Made by a program: the position numbers and the translations under genes
Assembly: GCF_947305955.1 (NCBI RefSeq)
Contig: NZ_CAMZFB010000023.1
Span: forward strand, 1-40,719
Source of the DNA: an uncultured Brevundimonas sp.
GTDB taxonomy: Bacteria; Pseudomonadota; Alphaproteobacteria; Caulobacterales; Caulobacteraceae
Direction of reading: 5' to 3'
DNA length: 40,719 nt
Shown here: piece after piece, positions 21,541-30,142 of the stretch
Layout of the letters: the number at the start of each line of letters is the position of its first letter
Position numbering within the stretch: the first letter of the stretch is position 1
Notes under the pieces: model-generated
What the model saw: the letters and a program-made list of their open reading frames with translations, nothing else
What the model was told of the DNA's origin: nothing
Databases searched by the model: none

Positions 21541-21663
21541 ATCTCAGGTTGAGATCGATTGAAGGATTCCACAATCTACAGTTGAGTCAACAGCGATGAT
21601 TCAACGATTTTTCAGACACTTGGTTTGCTGCAGCGCACAATCAATACACTTTTTGGTTGAATC
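21541..21663. promoter_or_regulatory. Cluster of dyads and GTTGARTC repeats upstream of the secreted-protein gene
   Basis: The upstream region contains ATCTCA-N3-TGAGAT (21541-21555), the perfect palindrome GTTGAGTCAAC (21581-21591), GTTGAATC on the minus strand (21605-21598) and GTTGAATC on the plus strand (21656-21663). The repeated element suggests operator sites for one regulator in front of the gene starting at 21520. No regulator gene is adjacent and I do not recognise the motif. Confidence 0.35.
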
Positions 21664-21675
21664 GCGAGCTAAAAG

Positions 21676-21708
21676 AAAGGCCCCGGCCGTGCTTCAGCGG
21701 GGGCCTTT
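21676..21708 (-). terminator. Terminator of the leucine-degradation operon
   Basis: AAAGGCCCC (21676-21684) pairs with GGGGCCTTT (21700-21708), with a GC-rich loop. On the minus strand it is followed by CTTTTA, 20 nt after the stop of the biotin-subunit gene. Confidence 0.75.
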
Positions 21709-21728
21709 AGTCGTAAACAGCGGGTCGG

Positions 21729-23585
21729 TTACTCGCTGGCGATTTTGGCCAGAAGGGCCTCGACCTGCACCTGATCGCCTGCGGTGCAGTTCACCTCTTC
21801 GACCACACCGTCGAAGGGCGCGGTAAGGGTGTGTTCCATCTTCATGGCTTCCAGTGTCAGCAGCTTCTGGCCCTTGGTGACGGTGTCGCCTGCGGCCACT
21901 TCGACCGCGATCACCTTACCCGGCATGGGGGCGAGGATGGAGCCGGAACCGACACCGCCGTCAGCACCACCCACGGCTCGCCACGGGCGCAGAACGAAAC
22001 GCTCGCCGCCTTCGTTCAGGACGGCCTGACGCTGGGGCGCAGTGTTGGAAAGACCCGCCAGTTCAACCTGATAGTCGCGGCCGTGCTGGTCGCTGAGGCG
22101 CATGGTCCGGCGCGGGCCCGCGTTCAGGCGCAGACCACCGGCAGCCGCCCACGGTCCCTGCCCGCCCCGACCGATCAGGGTCGCGGCAGCGGCCTGCAGG
22201 CCCTCGATCGAAGGGTCGGGGCGCGCGGTCAGTTCGTCCAGCTTGCGACCGATTAGGCCGGTATCGACCGTGCCCGCCGCGAACTGTTCGTCGCCCAACA
22301 GACGATGCAGGAAGCCCGCATTGGTAATCAGCGGCCCGCATTCACCATCGTCCAGCGCATAGCGCAGGTCGGCAATGGCCTCCTCGCGCGTATCGGCATG
22401 GACGATCAGCTTGGCGATCATCGGGTCATAGTGGGGGCTGATTTCCGCGCCCTCTTCCACGCCCGTATCCACGCGCACCAGATGGTCGGGATAGTCGAAC
22501 ACATCCAGTTTTCCGATGGACGGTAGGAAGCCCTTCGTCGGGTCCTCGGCATAGAGGCGGACCTCCATGGCCCAGCCCGTGATCGACAGCTCGTCCTGAC
22601 GTTTCGGCAGCGGCTCGCCCGAGGCGACGCGCAACTGCCATTCCACCAGATCAACGCCCGTAATCTCTTCGGTCACGGGGTGCTCGACCTGAAGGCGGGT
22701 GTTCATTTCCATGAACCAGATGCGGTCGGCACGCAGGCCTTCCGACCCGTCGGCGATGAACTCGATGGTGCCCGCCCCGCGATAGTCCACAGCCTTGGCG
22801 GCGCGGACGGCGGCGGCGCACAGTTCGGCACGCGTGGCCTCATCCATGCCGGGGGCCGGAGCCTCCTCGACCACCTTCTGGTGACGGCGCTGTAGCGAGC
22901 AATCGCGTTCGAACAGGTGCACGACATTGCCGTGGCTGTCGCCAAAGACCTGCACCTCTATGTGACGAGGCGACAGGATATATTTCTCGATCAGCACATG
23001 GTCGTTGCCGAACGAAGCCGCCGCCTCGCGCTGGCACGAGGTCAGGCCGTCGAGGAAGTCATCGGCCTTTTCGACGAGACGCATGCCCTTGCCGCCACCA
23101 CCTGCCACGGCCTTGATCAGCACCGGATAGCCGATCTTGTCGGCCTCGGCCTTGAGGAAGGCGGGGTCCTGATTTTCGCCCATATAGCCGGGCGTGACCG
23201 GAACACCGGCCTCGGCCATCAGTTTCTTGGCGGCGTCCTTCAGACCCATGGCCATGATGGATTTCGGCAGCGGACCGACCCAGATCAGGCCCGCATCCAT
23301 AACGGCCTGAGCGAACCCGGCATTCTCGGACAGGAAGCCATAGCCGGGGTGGATGGCCTCGGCCCCCGTCTGCTTGGCGGCAGCGATAATTTTCTCGCCG
23401 ACCAGATAGGATTCGCGCGTGGGTGCAGGGCCGATACGCACAGCCTCGTCGGCCATGCGGACGTGCAGCGCGTCGGCATCTGCGTCCGAATAGACGGCGA
23501 CGGTGCGGATGCCCATACGGCGGGCCGTCTTGATGACGCGACAGGCGATTTCGCCACGGTTGGCGATCAGAACAGACTTCATCAT
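21729..23585 (-). CDS. mccA: 3-Methylcrotonyl-CoA carboxylase, alpha (biotin) subunit
   Basis: Carboxylates its own biotin for the third step of leucine breakdown (also liuD). About 618 residues: a biotin-carboxylase domain ('KSVLIANRGEIACRVIKTAR', ATP loop 'KAVAGGGGKGMRLV', 'EMNTRLQVEHPVTEEITG'), a linker, and a C-terminal biotinyl domain with 'LEAMKMEHTL', the Lys being residue 582. The MEHTL flank and the adjacent mccB and ivd genes identify the substrate as methylcrotonyl-CoA rather than propionyl-CoA. Two adjacent ATGs (23585, 23582) are possible; the first lies 4 nt after the mccB stop. A longer upstream extension (Trp/Arg/Pro-rich) overlaps mccB and is rejected. It ends the operon. Confidence 0.93.
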   Translation of the reverse strand: MMKSVLIANRGEIACRVIKTARRMGIRTVAVYSDADADALHVRMADEAVRIGPAPTRESYLVGEKIIAAAKQTGAEAIHPGYGFLSENAGFAQAVMDAGLIWVGPLPKSIMAMGLKDAAKKLMAEAGVPVTPGYMGENQDPAFLKAEADKIGYPVLIKAVAGGGGKGMRLVEKADDFLDGLTSCQREAAASFGNDHVLIEKYILSPRHIEVQVFGDSHGNVVHLFERDCSLQRRHQKVVEEAPAPGMDEATRAELCAAAVRAAKAVDYRGAGTIEFIADGSEGLRADRIWFMEMNTRLQVEHPVTEEITGVDLVEWQLRVASGEPLPKRQDELSITGWAMEVRLYAEDPTKGFLPSIGKLDVFDYPDHLVRVDTGVEEGAEISPHYDPMIAKLIVHADTREEAIADLRYALDDGECGPLITNAGFLHRLLGDEQFAAGTVDTGLIGRKLDELTARPDPSIEGLQAAAATLIGRGGQGPWAAAGGLRLNAGPRRTMRLSDQHGRDYQVELAGLSNTAPQRQAVLNEGGERFVLRPWRAVGGADGGVGSGSILAPMPGKVIAVEVAAGDTVTKGQKLLTLEAMKMEHTLTAPFDGVVEEVNCTAGDQVQVEALLAKIASE

Positions 23586-23589
23586 CGCA

Positions 23590-25191
23590 TTACATCCTGA
23601 ACACGCCGAAGGACGGACGATCGGCAATCGGGGCCTGAAGTGCGGCCTCCAGCGCCAAACCCAGCACATCGCGGGTCTGGACAGGGTCGATCACCCCGTC
23701 GTCCCACAGGCGGGCGGTGGCGTAATAGGGGTTGCCCTCGTCCTCGTATTTCTGGCGCACAGGTGCCTTGAAGCTTTCCGCCTCTTCCGGCGTCCATTTG
23801 GCGGCGTCGCGGTGGACGGTGGCCAGAACGCTGGCGGCCTGTTCGCCGCCCATCACGCTGATGCGGCTGTTGGGCCATGTGAACAGGAAACGCGGGCTAT
23901 AGGCGCGACCGCACATGCCATAGTTGCCCGCGCCGAAGCTGCCGCCGATCAGGACGGTAATCTTGGGCACATTGGCCGTGGCGACCGCCGTCACCAGCTT
24001 GGCACCGTGCTTGGCGATGCCCTCGGCCTCATACTTGCCGCCGACCATGAAGCCCGAGATGTTCTGCAGGAACAGCAGCGGGATCTTGCGCTGACAGGCC
24101 AGTTCGATGAAGTGCGCGCCCTTTTGCGCGCTCTCGCTGAACAGCACGCCGTTGTTGGCCAGAATGGCCACCGGCATGCCGTGGATATGGGCAAAGCCGC
24201 AGACCAGAGTGGTGCCGTAAAGCGCCTTGAACTCGTGGAACTCCGAACCATCGACCAGACGGGCGATCACCTCGCGTACCTCATAGGGTGCACGCACGTC
24301 CTCGGGGATGATGGAATAGAGTTCCTCAGGCGAGAACTTCGGCTCAACCGGCTCCTGAATGTTCACATTGGCGAACACCGGCGGCGGCAGGGTGGCGACG
24401 ATGTCGCGCACGATGGTCAGGGCGTGTTCGTCATTGTCGGCCACGTGATCGACCACGCCGGACTTGCGCCCGTGGACCTCGGCTCCGCCAAGGTCCTCGG
24501 CGCTGATGACCTCCCCCGTCGCGGCCTGAACCAGCGGCGGGCCGGCAAGGAAGATGGTGCCCTTGCCGCGCACGATCACCGTCTCGTCCGACATAGCCGG
24601 AACATAGGCACCGCCAGCGGTGCAGCTGCCCATCACACAGGCGATCTGGGCGATGCCCTTGGCGGACATCTGGGCCTGATTGAAGAAGATGCGGCCGAAG
24701 TGGTCACGGTCAGGAAAGACCTCGGCCTGATTGGGCAGGTTGGCCCCGCCGCTATCGACCAGATAGACGCACGGCAGATGGTTCTCCAGCGCGATCTCCT
24801 GCGCCCGCAGGTGCTTCTTCACCGTCATCGGGAAGTAGGTGCCGCCCTTAACCGTGGCGTCGTTGCACACGATCATGACCTGACGGCCCGAAACTCGGCC
24901 AATGCCGCAGATCATGCCCGCGCCCGGCACCTCGTCGTTATAGAGGCCGTGGGCCGCCAGCTGGCCGATCTCGAGGAAGGGCGAGCCGGGATCAAGCAGA
25001 CGCTCGACCCGCTCGCGCGGCAGCAATTTTTCGCGGGCGACGTGGCGCTGGCGGGACTTCTCGTCACCGCCCAGCGCCGCCTTGGCCACCTTTTCGCGAA
25101 GCTCCTCGGCAAGGGCGCGGTTATGGGCGGCGCGGGCCTTGGCCTCGGCGCTGTCGGGGTTGAGGGATGTCGTCAGGACAGGTGCGGTCAT
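23590..25191 (-). CDS. mccB: 3-Methylcrotonyl-CoA carboxylase, beta (carboxyltransferase) subunit
   Basis: Transfers carboxyl from biotin to 3-methylcrotonyl-CoA, giving 3-methylglutaconyl-CoA (also liuB). The 533 residues are full length. Diagnostic segments of the MCC-beta group are '[20 protein letters not shown]', '[19 protein letters not shown]', '[17 protein letters not shown]', '[17 protein letters not shown]' and '[20 protein letters not shown]'. The carboxyltransferase oxyanion Gly-rich loops of both halves are intact. It lies 10 nt after ivd and 4 nt before mccA, so the three genes form one transcript in pathway order. Confidence 0.95.
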   Translation of the reverse strand: MTAPVLTTSLNPDSAEAKARAAHNRALAEELREKVAKAALGGDEKSRQRHVAREKLLPRERVERLLDPGSPFLEIGQLAAHGLYNDEVPGAGMICGIGRVSGRQVMIVCNDATVKGGTYFPMTVKKHLRAQEIALENHLPCVYLVDSGGANLPNQAEVFPDRDHFGRIFFNQAQMSAKGIAQIACVMGSCTAGGAYVPAMSDETVIVRGKGTIFLAGPPLVQAATGEVISAEDLGGAEVHGRKSGVVDHVADNDEHALTIVRDIVATLPPPVFANVNIQEPVEPKFSPEELYSIIPEDVRAPYEVREVIARLVDGSEFHEFKALYGTTLVCGFAHIHGMPVAILANNGVLFSESAQKGAHFIELACQRKIPLLFLQNISGFMVGGKYEAEGIAKHGAKLVTAVATANVPKITVLIGGSFGAGNYGMCGRAYSPRFLFTWPNSRISVMGGEQAASVLATVHRDAAKWTPEEAESFKAPVRQKYEDEGNPYYATARLWDDGVIDPVQTRDVLGLALEAALQAPIADRPSFGVFRM

Positions 25192-25201
25192 GGCGTTGTC
25201 C

Positions 25202-26362
25202 TCAGGCCCCGACCAGTTCGCGGCCGATCAGCATGCGGCGGATTTCATTGGTACCCGCGCCGATATCCATCAGCTTGGCATCGCGCAGATAGCGTTCGAC
25301 CGGCCAGTCCTTGGTGTAACCGGCACCGCCCAGCGCCTGAACGGACTCAGCCGCCGTGCGGAAGGCATTTTCCGACGCCAGCAACACACAGCCTGCCGCA
25401 TCGAAACGGGTGGTCTGGCCCGCATCGCAAGCCTTGGCCACGGCATAGGCATAGGCACGCGCCGATTGCAGGGCGACATACATGTCCGCCACCTTGGCCT
25501 GCATCAGCTGGAAGGTGCCGATGGCCTTGCCGAACTGCTTGCGCTCGCGGACGTAGGGAATGACGGTGTCGAGGCAGGCCTGCATGATGCCTAGCTGCAC
25601 GCCCGACAGCACCACGCGCTCATAGTCCAATCCCGACATCAGGACGCCAACGCCGCCGTTCAGCGGCCCCATGACGTTCTCTTCCGGCACGAAGCAGTCC
25701 TCAAACACCAACTCGGCCGTCGGAGAGCCTCGCATGCCCATCTTGTCGATCTTCTGGCCGATGGAAAAACCAGCGAATTCCTTCTCGATCAGGAAGGCGG
25801 TGATGCCGCGGCTGCCTGCCTCCATGTCGGTCTTGGCATAGACCACCAGGGTGTCGGCATAGGCGGAGTTGGTGATCCAGAATTTCGTGCCGTTCAGGCG
25901 ATAGCCACCGTCCACCTTGTCGGCGCGCAGCTTCATGCTGACGACGTCGGAACCGGCGTTGACTTCCGACATGGCCAGAGAGCCGACGTGCTCGCCCGAC
26001 ACCAGCTTGGGCAGGTATTTGTCTTTTTGCTCCTGCGTGCCCCAGCGGCGGATCTGGTTCACGCACAGGTTGGAGTGGGCACCATAGGAAAGGCCGATGG
26101 AGGCCGAGGCGCGGCTGACTTCCTCGACCGCGATCACATGGTCGAGATAGCCGAGGCCAAGGCCACCCCATTCTTCCTCGACCGTGATGCCGTGCAGGCC
26201 CAGCTCGCCCATCGGCTGCCACAGCTCGCGCGGGAACCAGTCCTCGGCATCGACCTTGGCGGCCAGCGGGGCGATCTGCTCATCCGCAAAGCGCGAGGCG
26301 CTGTCGCGGATCATCTGGGCGGATTCAGTCAGGCCGAAATCGAAATCGGGTGTCGCGCGCAT
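25202..26362 (-). CDS. ivd: Isovaleryl-CoA dehydrogenase
   Basis: FAD enzyme oxidising isovaleryl-CoA to 3-methylcrotonyl-CoA, the first committed step of leucine degradation (also liuA). The 386 residues match the acyl-CoA dehydrogenase fold. In '[13 protein letters not shown]', Glu248 sits where isovaleryl-CoA dehydrogenases keep their catalytic base. The C-terminal position that holds the base in medium-chain enzymes is Ala instead ('[10 protein letters not shown]'), which is specific to the isovaleryl type. The FAD region '[11 protein letters not shown]' and '[10 protein letters not shown]' are present. It is the first gene of the minus-strand operon and diverges from a LysR regulator. 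Confidence 0.95.
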   Translation of the reverse strand: MRATPDFDFGLTESAQMIRDSASRFADEQIAPLAAKVDAEDWFPRELWQPMGELGLHGITVEEEWGGLGLGYLDHVIAVEEVSRASASIGLSYGAHSNLCVNQIRRWGTQEQKDKYLPKLVSGEHVGSLAMSEVNAGSDVVSMKLRADKVDGGYRLNGTKFWITNSAYADTLVVYAKTDMEAGSRGITAFLIEKEFAGFSIGQKIDKMGMRGSPTAELVFEDCFVPEENVMGPLNGGVGVLMSGLDYERVVLSGVQLGIMQACLDTVIPYVRERKQFGKAIGTFQLMQAKVADMYVALQSARAYAYAVAKACDAGQTTRFDAAGCVLLASENAFRTAAESVQALGGAGYTKDWPVERYLRDAKLMDIGAGTNEIRRMLIGRELVGA

Positions 26363-26424
26363 GGGACTTTGTCCTTGTTCTGGGATGCGTTTCCTCGTTG
26401 CCGAAAAGGTACTGCGCGGTTCAG

Positions 26425-26442
26425 CTTTCGATAAATGGAAAG
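26425..26442. promoter_or_regulatory. Candidate LysR binding site between ivd and the LysR gene
   Basis: In the 108-bp divergent gap, CTTTC-N8-GAAAG forms a dyad (26425-26442) of the size usual for LysR sites. TTCGTGAA (26443-26450) is a near-palindrome, and TTTCGATA (26426-26433) recurs as TTTCGGATA (26452-26460). The site lies between the two starts, as expected for a divergently acting LysR protein. Confidence 0.4.
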
Positions 26443-26470
26443 TTCGTGAAGTTTCGGATAGATTTTATCT

Positions 26471-27325
26471 ATGTTGAAGCGCTCACACGTTCGCCAGTTC
26501 CTCGCCGTCGTCGACAGCGGCAGTTTCACCGCCGCCGCCGCCCGCGTCCGCATCACCCAGCCGACCCTGTCGGTGGGTATCGCCGAAATGGAAAAGACGG
26601 TCGGGGCCAAGCTCTTCATCCGCGACCGCAAACACGTTCGCCTGACCGAAGCGGGCGCGCGCCTGCTGCCCATCGCCCGCCAGCTGGAACAGGGCTTCCG
26701 CGCCGCCGAGGGGATCAATGCGCCCACGCGCCAGGCATGGCCGCAACTGCGGCTGGGCATATTGCGAACCCTCGCGCCCCACATGACCCAGTCCGTGGTC
26801 GAGACCTTGAGATCAGAGGTCGAGCCGGAACTGGTCGAAGGATCGGCCCATGATTTGCGGACGGCGCTGGCTGCCGGACGGATTGATGCGGCCCTGACCC
26901 TGCTTCGGCCCGAAGACCCGCCACAGTGGGCTTTGTTGACCGAACCCTATGTCATGCTGGCCCCGAGTAACCACCGGCTGGCGGGCCAGTCCGATGTCCC
27001 CCCCGAGGATTTAGCCAGCGAGGTGATGATCGCCCGCCGCGCCTGCGAGCGGCTTCAGGACACCAGCCGTTTCTTCACCCACAGCGGCGTACGCCCCCGC
27101 TTTGCCCTGCGTTCGGACAACGACGCCCTGTGTCTTGCCATGGTCGAAAGCGGGCTCGGCATTACCACCGCCCCCCTCTCTCTCAAGACGGAGGACATGG
27201 GCGTGATCGGTATCAGCGGATACGACTTCGAGCGCACCATCGGATGGGTCGCCTCGCCCCATGCGCCACAGCCGGATCGGTGGAATCAACTTCTGCAACG
27301 CTTGGTCGAAGCCCTGTCCAGATAA
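26471..27325 (+). CDS. LysR-family transcriptional regulator, divergent from leucine-degradation genes
   Basis: A 284-residue LysR protein. The N-terminal winged helix-turn-helix (residues 1-60) shows 'RQFLAVVDSGSFTAAAARVR', 'TQPTLSVGIAEMEKTVGAKL' and 'VRLTEAGARLLPIARQ'. The rest is the periplasmic-binding-like effector domain ('LRLGILRTLAP', 'LTEPYVMLAPSNHRLAG', 'ALCLAMVESGLGITTAP'). By position it should control ivd-mccB-mccA, with an effector that is probably a pathway CoA ester, though this is inference. In pseudomonads the comparable cluster is run by the MerR protein LiuR, so a LysR here is a different solution. The ATG has no visible Shine-Dalgarno (preceded by gattttatct), so leaderless translation is possible. 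Confidence 0.88.
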   Translation: MLKRSHVRQFLAVVDSGSFTAAAARVRITQPTLSVGIAEMEKTVGAKLFIRDRKHVRLTEAGARLLPIARQLEQGFRAAEGINAPTRQAWPQLRLGILRTLAPHMTQSVVETLRSEVEPELVEGSAHDLRTALAAGRIDAALTLLRPEDPPQWALLTEPYVMLAPSNHRLAGQSDVPPEDLASEVMIARRACERLQDTSRFFTHSGVRPRFALRSDNDALCLAMVESGLGITTAPLSLKTEDMGVIGISGYDFERTIGWVASPHAPQPDRWNQLLQRLVEALSR

Positions 27326-27350
27326 GGGCAAGAAGGTGGCGAAATCTTCA

Positions 27351-27449
27351 CCGTAAAAGAGCCAAGCCGTTAATCTCGCTGAATTTTCCAGCTTTTACGG
27401 CAAAGGTTGATGCGCCGTAATGATTGAATTGCGGCAGAGCCGTTACGGC
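27351..27449. repeat. CCGTAA-type inverted repeats in a gene-free stretch
   Basis: The 300-bp gap 27326-27625 begins with CCGTAAAAG (27351-27359) and its exact inverse CTTTTACGG (27392-27400). GCCGTAA (27414-27420) and the palindrome GCCGTtACGGC (27439-27449) follow. It could be a regulator binding cluster or a large stem-loop after the LysR gene; there is no T-run for a standard terminator. The rest of the gap up to the promoter at 27460, and from 27491 to 27613, shows nothing I can name. Confidence 0.35.
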
Positions 27450-27459
27450 GATTTCACTT

Positions 27460-27490
27460 TTGCTAGTTCTATTTGCAACTAGGATATAAC
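27460..27490 (+). promoter_or_regulatory. Candidate promoter with a dyad in a 19-bp spacer
   Basis: TTGCTA (27460-27465) and TATAAC (27485-27490) are separated by 19 bp. An inverted repeat CTAGTT-N8-AACTAG (27463-27468 / 27477-27482) lies in the spacer. Long spacers with an internal dyad are the arrangement used by MerR-family activators. It would drive the three-gene operon starting at 27626. No MerR gene is present in the window. Confidence 0.4.
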
Positions 27491-27625
27491 CACGGTCGCC
27501 AAAGACAGCCCCGCCTCGCTTGCCACCCACAGCTTCACCCTATGGGTCAGGTCAGCGGGACACCGGACGGGACAGTCACAGCGACAGAAGGAAACGCCAC
27601 ATTGCCCAACTGAACGGAGAACGCC

Positions 27626-28513
27626 GTGAGAAGCCCCGTCCTAGCTTTTGAACCTGCAGTCAGCCTGACCATGGGCCAACTGACACTGCTATGGCGCGAG
27701 GTGTACTCGAACTATCCGGTGCCGCTCCCGTTCACCGAAGACGAGCTGACACGCTTCATCCGCATGTCCGGCCTGTGTCTGGAACTGTCCCAGATCGCCC
27801 TGATCGACGGCCAGCCCGTCGGCCTGTCCTTTGCCGGAAAGCATGAGGATCAGGCTTGGATCGGCGGCTTTGGCGTGGTTCCGGCCCACCGCCGTACCGG
27901 TATCGGTCTGGCCATGATGCGCGCCCAGACCCGCGTGATCGATGACGCAGGCGTACGCGGCACCCGTCTGGAAGTCATCGCCACCAACCGTGCGCGTAAA
28001 CTCTACGCCCATGCCGGTTTCGTGGATCGCCGCCGTCTGTTCAGCTTCAACAGCCCCGCTGTTGGCACCTCCGCCGATCCGCTGGTCACCCTGTCGCTGG
28101 ACGACCTGCCGGCCCTGCATCGTCGTCTGCACACCGGAGCCAGCGCGGCCCCGTGGCAGCGTGAACTGGAAAGCGTCATGCGCGCGGTGGAGCGCGACCA
28201 GCTGGACATCGTCGGCTGGCGCGGCATCGACGGCATCAGCGCCTATGCCGTCGAACAGAACCGTGCGGGTCTGACCCATCTGGTGGACGCGGTTGCCGAA
28301 TGTCAGGCCTCTGCCGAGGGCCTCGTCGCCTCTCTGGCCGCCCGCAGCCGTGGCCGTCGCATCAGCCTGGGCGACGAGCCTGCAAACTCGCCCATCGCCA
28401 AGGCCTTCAAACGCTTTGGGGCCAGCCCGCGCACCATCCGTATGGAGATGGTCCGCATGGCAGGCCAAGCCTCGACCGGCACCTATCGCTCCACCCATCG
28501 GGCGGCGGCGTAA
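27626..28513 (+). CDS. GNAT-family N-acetyltransferase
   Basis: A 295-residue cytosolic acyltransferase by fold. The acetyl-CoA binding motif A is clear: 'AWIGGFGVVPAHRRTGIGLA' (R-R-x-G-x-G), followed by 'RLEVIATNRARKLYAHAGFV', the usual end of a GNAT domain around residue 140. The second half (about 150-295) looks like a degenerate repeat of the fold and is shared by a subset of uncharacterised GNAT proteins. The substrate is unknown. GTG at 27626 is chosen as the start because GGAGA lies 6-7 nt upstream; the next in-frame ATG would cut into the domain. The stop overlaps the next start (TAATG), so it leads a coupled three-gene operon. Confidence 0.8.
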   Translation: MRSPVLAFEPAVSLTMGQLTLLWREVYSNYPVPLPFTEDELTRFIRMSGLCLELSQIALIDGQPVGLSFAGKHEDQAWIGGFGVVPAHRRTGIGLAMMRAQTRVIDDAGVRGTRLEVIATNRARKLYAHAGFVDRRRLFSFNSPAVGTSADPLVTLSLDDLPALHRRLHTGASAAPWQRELESVMRAVERDQLDIVGWRGIDGISAYAVEQNRAGLTHLVDAVAECQASAEGLVASLAARSRGRRISLGDEPANSPIAKAFKRFGASPRTIRMEMVRMAGQASTGTYRSTHRAAA

Positions 28514-28992
28514 TGATTGACCGCAGGGTCCTGCTGGGGGCTGGAGCCGCTACGGCTTCGGCCGCACTGGCCAATGCGGCCAGCGCGCACACGCCCTATT
28601 CCGGTGACGGAGCGTCAGAGGTGCTTCAGGCCTATCGCCGCCTGATCAACCGCCACGATTTCGACCTGCTGGAACAACAGGTCATCGCCCATGACGCTGT
28701 CTTCGTGTTCTCCAACCTGAGGCACGAGGGCATCGCCGCCATACGCAGCAATTTCGAGCGCACGTGGTCCATCCTGCCGGACGAGGTCTATTCCATGTCC
28801 GATGTGGTGTGGCTGTTCAGCTGCGACGAGCATGCCGCCTGCACCCTGCGCTACCACTATAGCGGCAAGACCACCGAGGGCCGCCGCATGGAAGGCGGCG
28901 GTCAGGGCGTGCTGATCTTTGGCCGACGCCAGGGCCAGTGGCGACTGATGCTGGAACAGCTTACCCCCGACACCCGAAGGAACAGCGCATGA
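28513..28992 (+). CDS. Exported NTF2/SnoaL-like protein
   Basis: A 159-residue protein. The N-terminus 'MIDRRVLLGAGAATASAALA' resembles a twin-arginine signal, with likely cleavage near ASA-HT (about residue 25). The remainder fits the cone-shaped NTF2-like fold: 'VLQAYRRLINRHDFDLLEQQ', 'HDAVFVFSNLRHEGIAAIRS' and the long strands 'ACTLRYHYSG' and 'GGGQGVLIFGRRQGQWRLML'. Members include small hydrolases, isomerases and ligand-binding proteins, so no reaction can be assigned. The ATG at 28513 overlaps the GNAT stop and its own stop overlaps the hydrolase start (ATGA). Co-translation suggests it acts with the hydrolase in the periplasm. Confidence 0.7.
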   Translation: MIDRRVLLGAGAATASAALANAASAHTPYSGDGASEVLQAYRRLINRHDFDLLEQQVIAHDAVFVFSNLRHEGIAAIRSNFERTWSILPDEVYSMSDVVWLFSCDEHAACTLRYHYSGKTTEGRRMEGGGQGVLIFGRRQGQWRLMLEQLTPDTRRNSA

Positions 28993-30062
28993 ATCCGGTT
29001 TTTGCTGTGACCTCTGCCATTGTTGCGGCCTCGGCTCCGATCGATGTGGCGTCTGTACAGGCGGGGCTGGATGCCCTGCCCGCTCCGGCAGCTGTCTATC
29101 TGTCGGGGGCCTGTCTCGCCCAACCGCTGACCGTCGCATCTAACAAGCCCGCCCTCGTGGACGAGCGCAGCCCCCTGCGTATCGCCAGCGTGACCAAGAC
29201 CTTTACCGCCGCCACCATCCTGCGGCTGTGGGAACAGGGCGTGCTGGATCTGGATGAACCAGTTTCGGGCCTGACGTCCTCAGGTTTGCTCGATCCCCTG
29301 ACGGCTGCGGGTTACGACTTTGACCGCATCACCGTGCGGCACCTGCTGAACCACACCTCGGGCCTTTATGACCATGCGTCGGATGCCCGCTATCAGCAGA
29401 TGTGGTTCGACCAGCCGGACCACCAATGGACCCGCGCCGAGCAGATTGCCCTGTCCGCCCGCTGGAGCGGCCCCCTGCATCCGGCTGGCACCCGTTTCGC
29501 CTATGCCGATACGGGCTACATCATTCTGGGTGACATCATCGAGAACGTCACCAACCGCCCCCTGCACGAGGCCGTGCGCGAGCAGTTGAAGTTCGACCAA
29601 CTGGACCTTCACGAAACGTGGTGGGAGGTGGTTGAAAAGCCGCCGCGCGGCGTGGAAGGCAAGGCACCGCAATCCCTGCGCGGCCAGCCGACCGACCATC
29701 TGCACGGCTCGCTGGATGTCTACGGCGGCGGCGGACTGATCATGTCGGCCCGCGATATGGCGACCTTCTTCCAAGCCATGTTCGAGGACCGCATCTTTGA
29801 CCACCCGCGCACCCTGAGCGAGATGACCCGCCCCATGCCGCACGAGGGCGGCGACCGCTATCGCCTCGGCATTATGGCGCACACGCCCCAAGGCGACTGG
29901 CGCAGTCAGGGCTTCTGGCACTCCGGCTTCTGGGGGACGGTGGTCTATTACATTCCGGCCAAGCGGCTGACCGTCGCCGCCGTGACCTCGGATCAGGCAG
30001 CCTATGCCGAGCTGAACACCATGGTTCAGGACCTTATCGCCAAAATCCCCTGCGAGTGGTGA
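28989..30062 (+). CDS. Serine hydrolase of the class C beta-lactamase / penicillin-binding protein-like family
   Basis: A 357-residue protein with the three elements of the family: S-x-x-K (Ser67-Val-Thr-Lys70 in 'RIASVTKTFTAATIL'), the second-motif Tyr (Tyr172 in 'FAYADTGYIILGDII'), and H-S-G (311-313 in 'FWHSGFWGT') in place of KTG. 'VRHLLNHTSGLYDH' is also typical. Members include esterases, D-amino-acid amidases and D,D-peptidases; true beta-lactamase activity is not implied. The N-terminus is weakly hydrophobic ('MNPVFAVTSAIVAASAPI') and may act as a signal peptide. The ATG at 28989 overlaps the preceding stop; a longer in-frame start reads through the NTF2-like gene and is rejected. It ends the operon before a strong terminator. 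Confidence 0.85.
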   Translation: MNPVFAVTSAIVAASAPIDVASVQAGLDALPAPAAVYLSGACLAQPLTVASNKPALVDERSPLRIASVTKTFTAATILRLWEQGVLDLDEPVSGLTSSGLLDPLTAAGYDFDRITVRHLLNHTSGLYDHASDARYQQMWFDQPDHQWTRAEQIALSARWSGPLHPAGTRFAYADTGYIILGDIIENVTNRPLHEAVREQLKFDQLDLHETWWEVVEKPPRGVEGKAPQSLRGQPTDHLHGSLDVYGGGGLIMSARDMATFFQAMFEDRIFDHPRTLSEMTRPMPHEGGDRYRLGIMAHTPQGDWRSQGFWHSGFWGTVVYYIPAKRLTVAAVTSDQAAYAELNTMVQDLIAKIPCEW

Positions 30063-30089
30063 TCCCCCGATCCCACAAGCGGAACTGAA

Positions 30090-30125
30090 AAGGGCGGCAC
30101 CCTCGCGGATGCCGCCCTTCTTTTA
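30090..30125. terminator. Shared terminator between the hydrolase operon and the autotransporter gene
   Basis: AAGGGCGGCA (30090-30099) pairs perfectly with TGCCGCCCTT (30110-30119). TTCTTTT follows on the plus strand and TTTTC on the minus strand, so it can serve both convergent transcripts. Confidence 0.85.
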
Positions 30126-30142
30126 TTACCCAGTTATCGGGA

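Noticed and set aside
21729..23669. N-terminal extension of the methylcrotonyl-CoA carboxylase alpha subunit to 23669
   Set aside because: The extra 28 residues overlap the end of mccB and are Trp/Arg/Pro-rich; the domain starts at 'KSVLIANRGE'.
28989..30062. Serine hydrolase as an antibiotic-resistance beta-lactamase
   Set aside because: It has H-S-G instead of K-T-G and the general family pattern; many members are esterases or peptidases, so resistance cannot be claimed.
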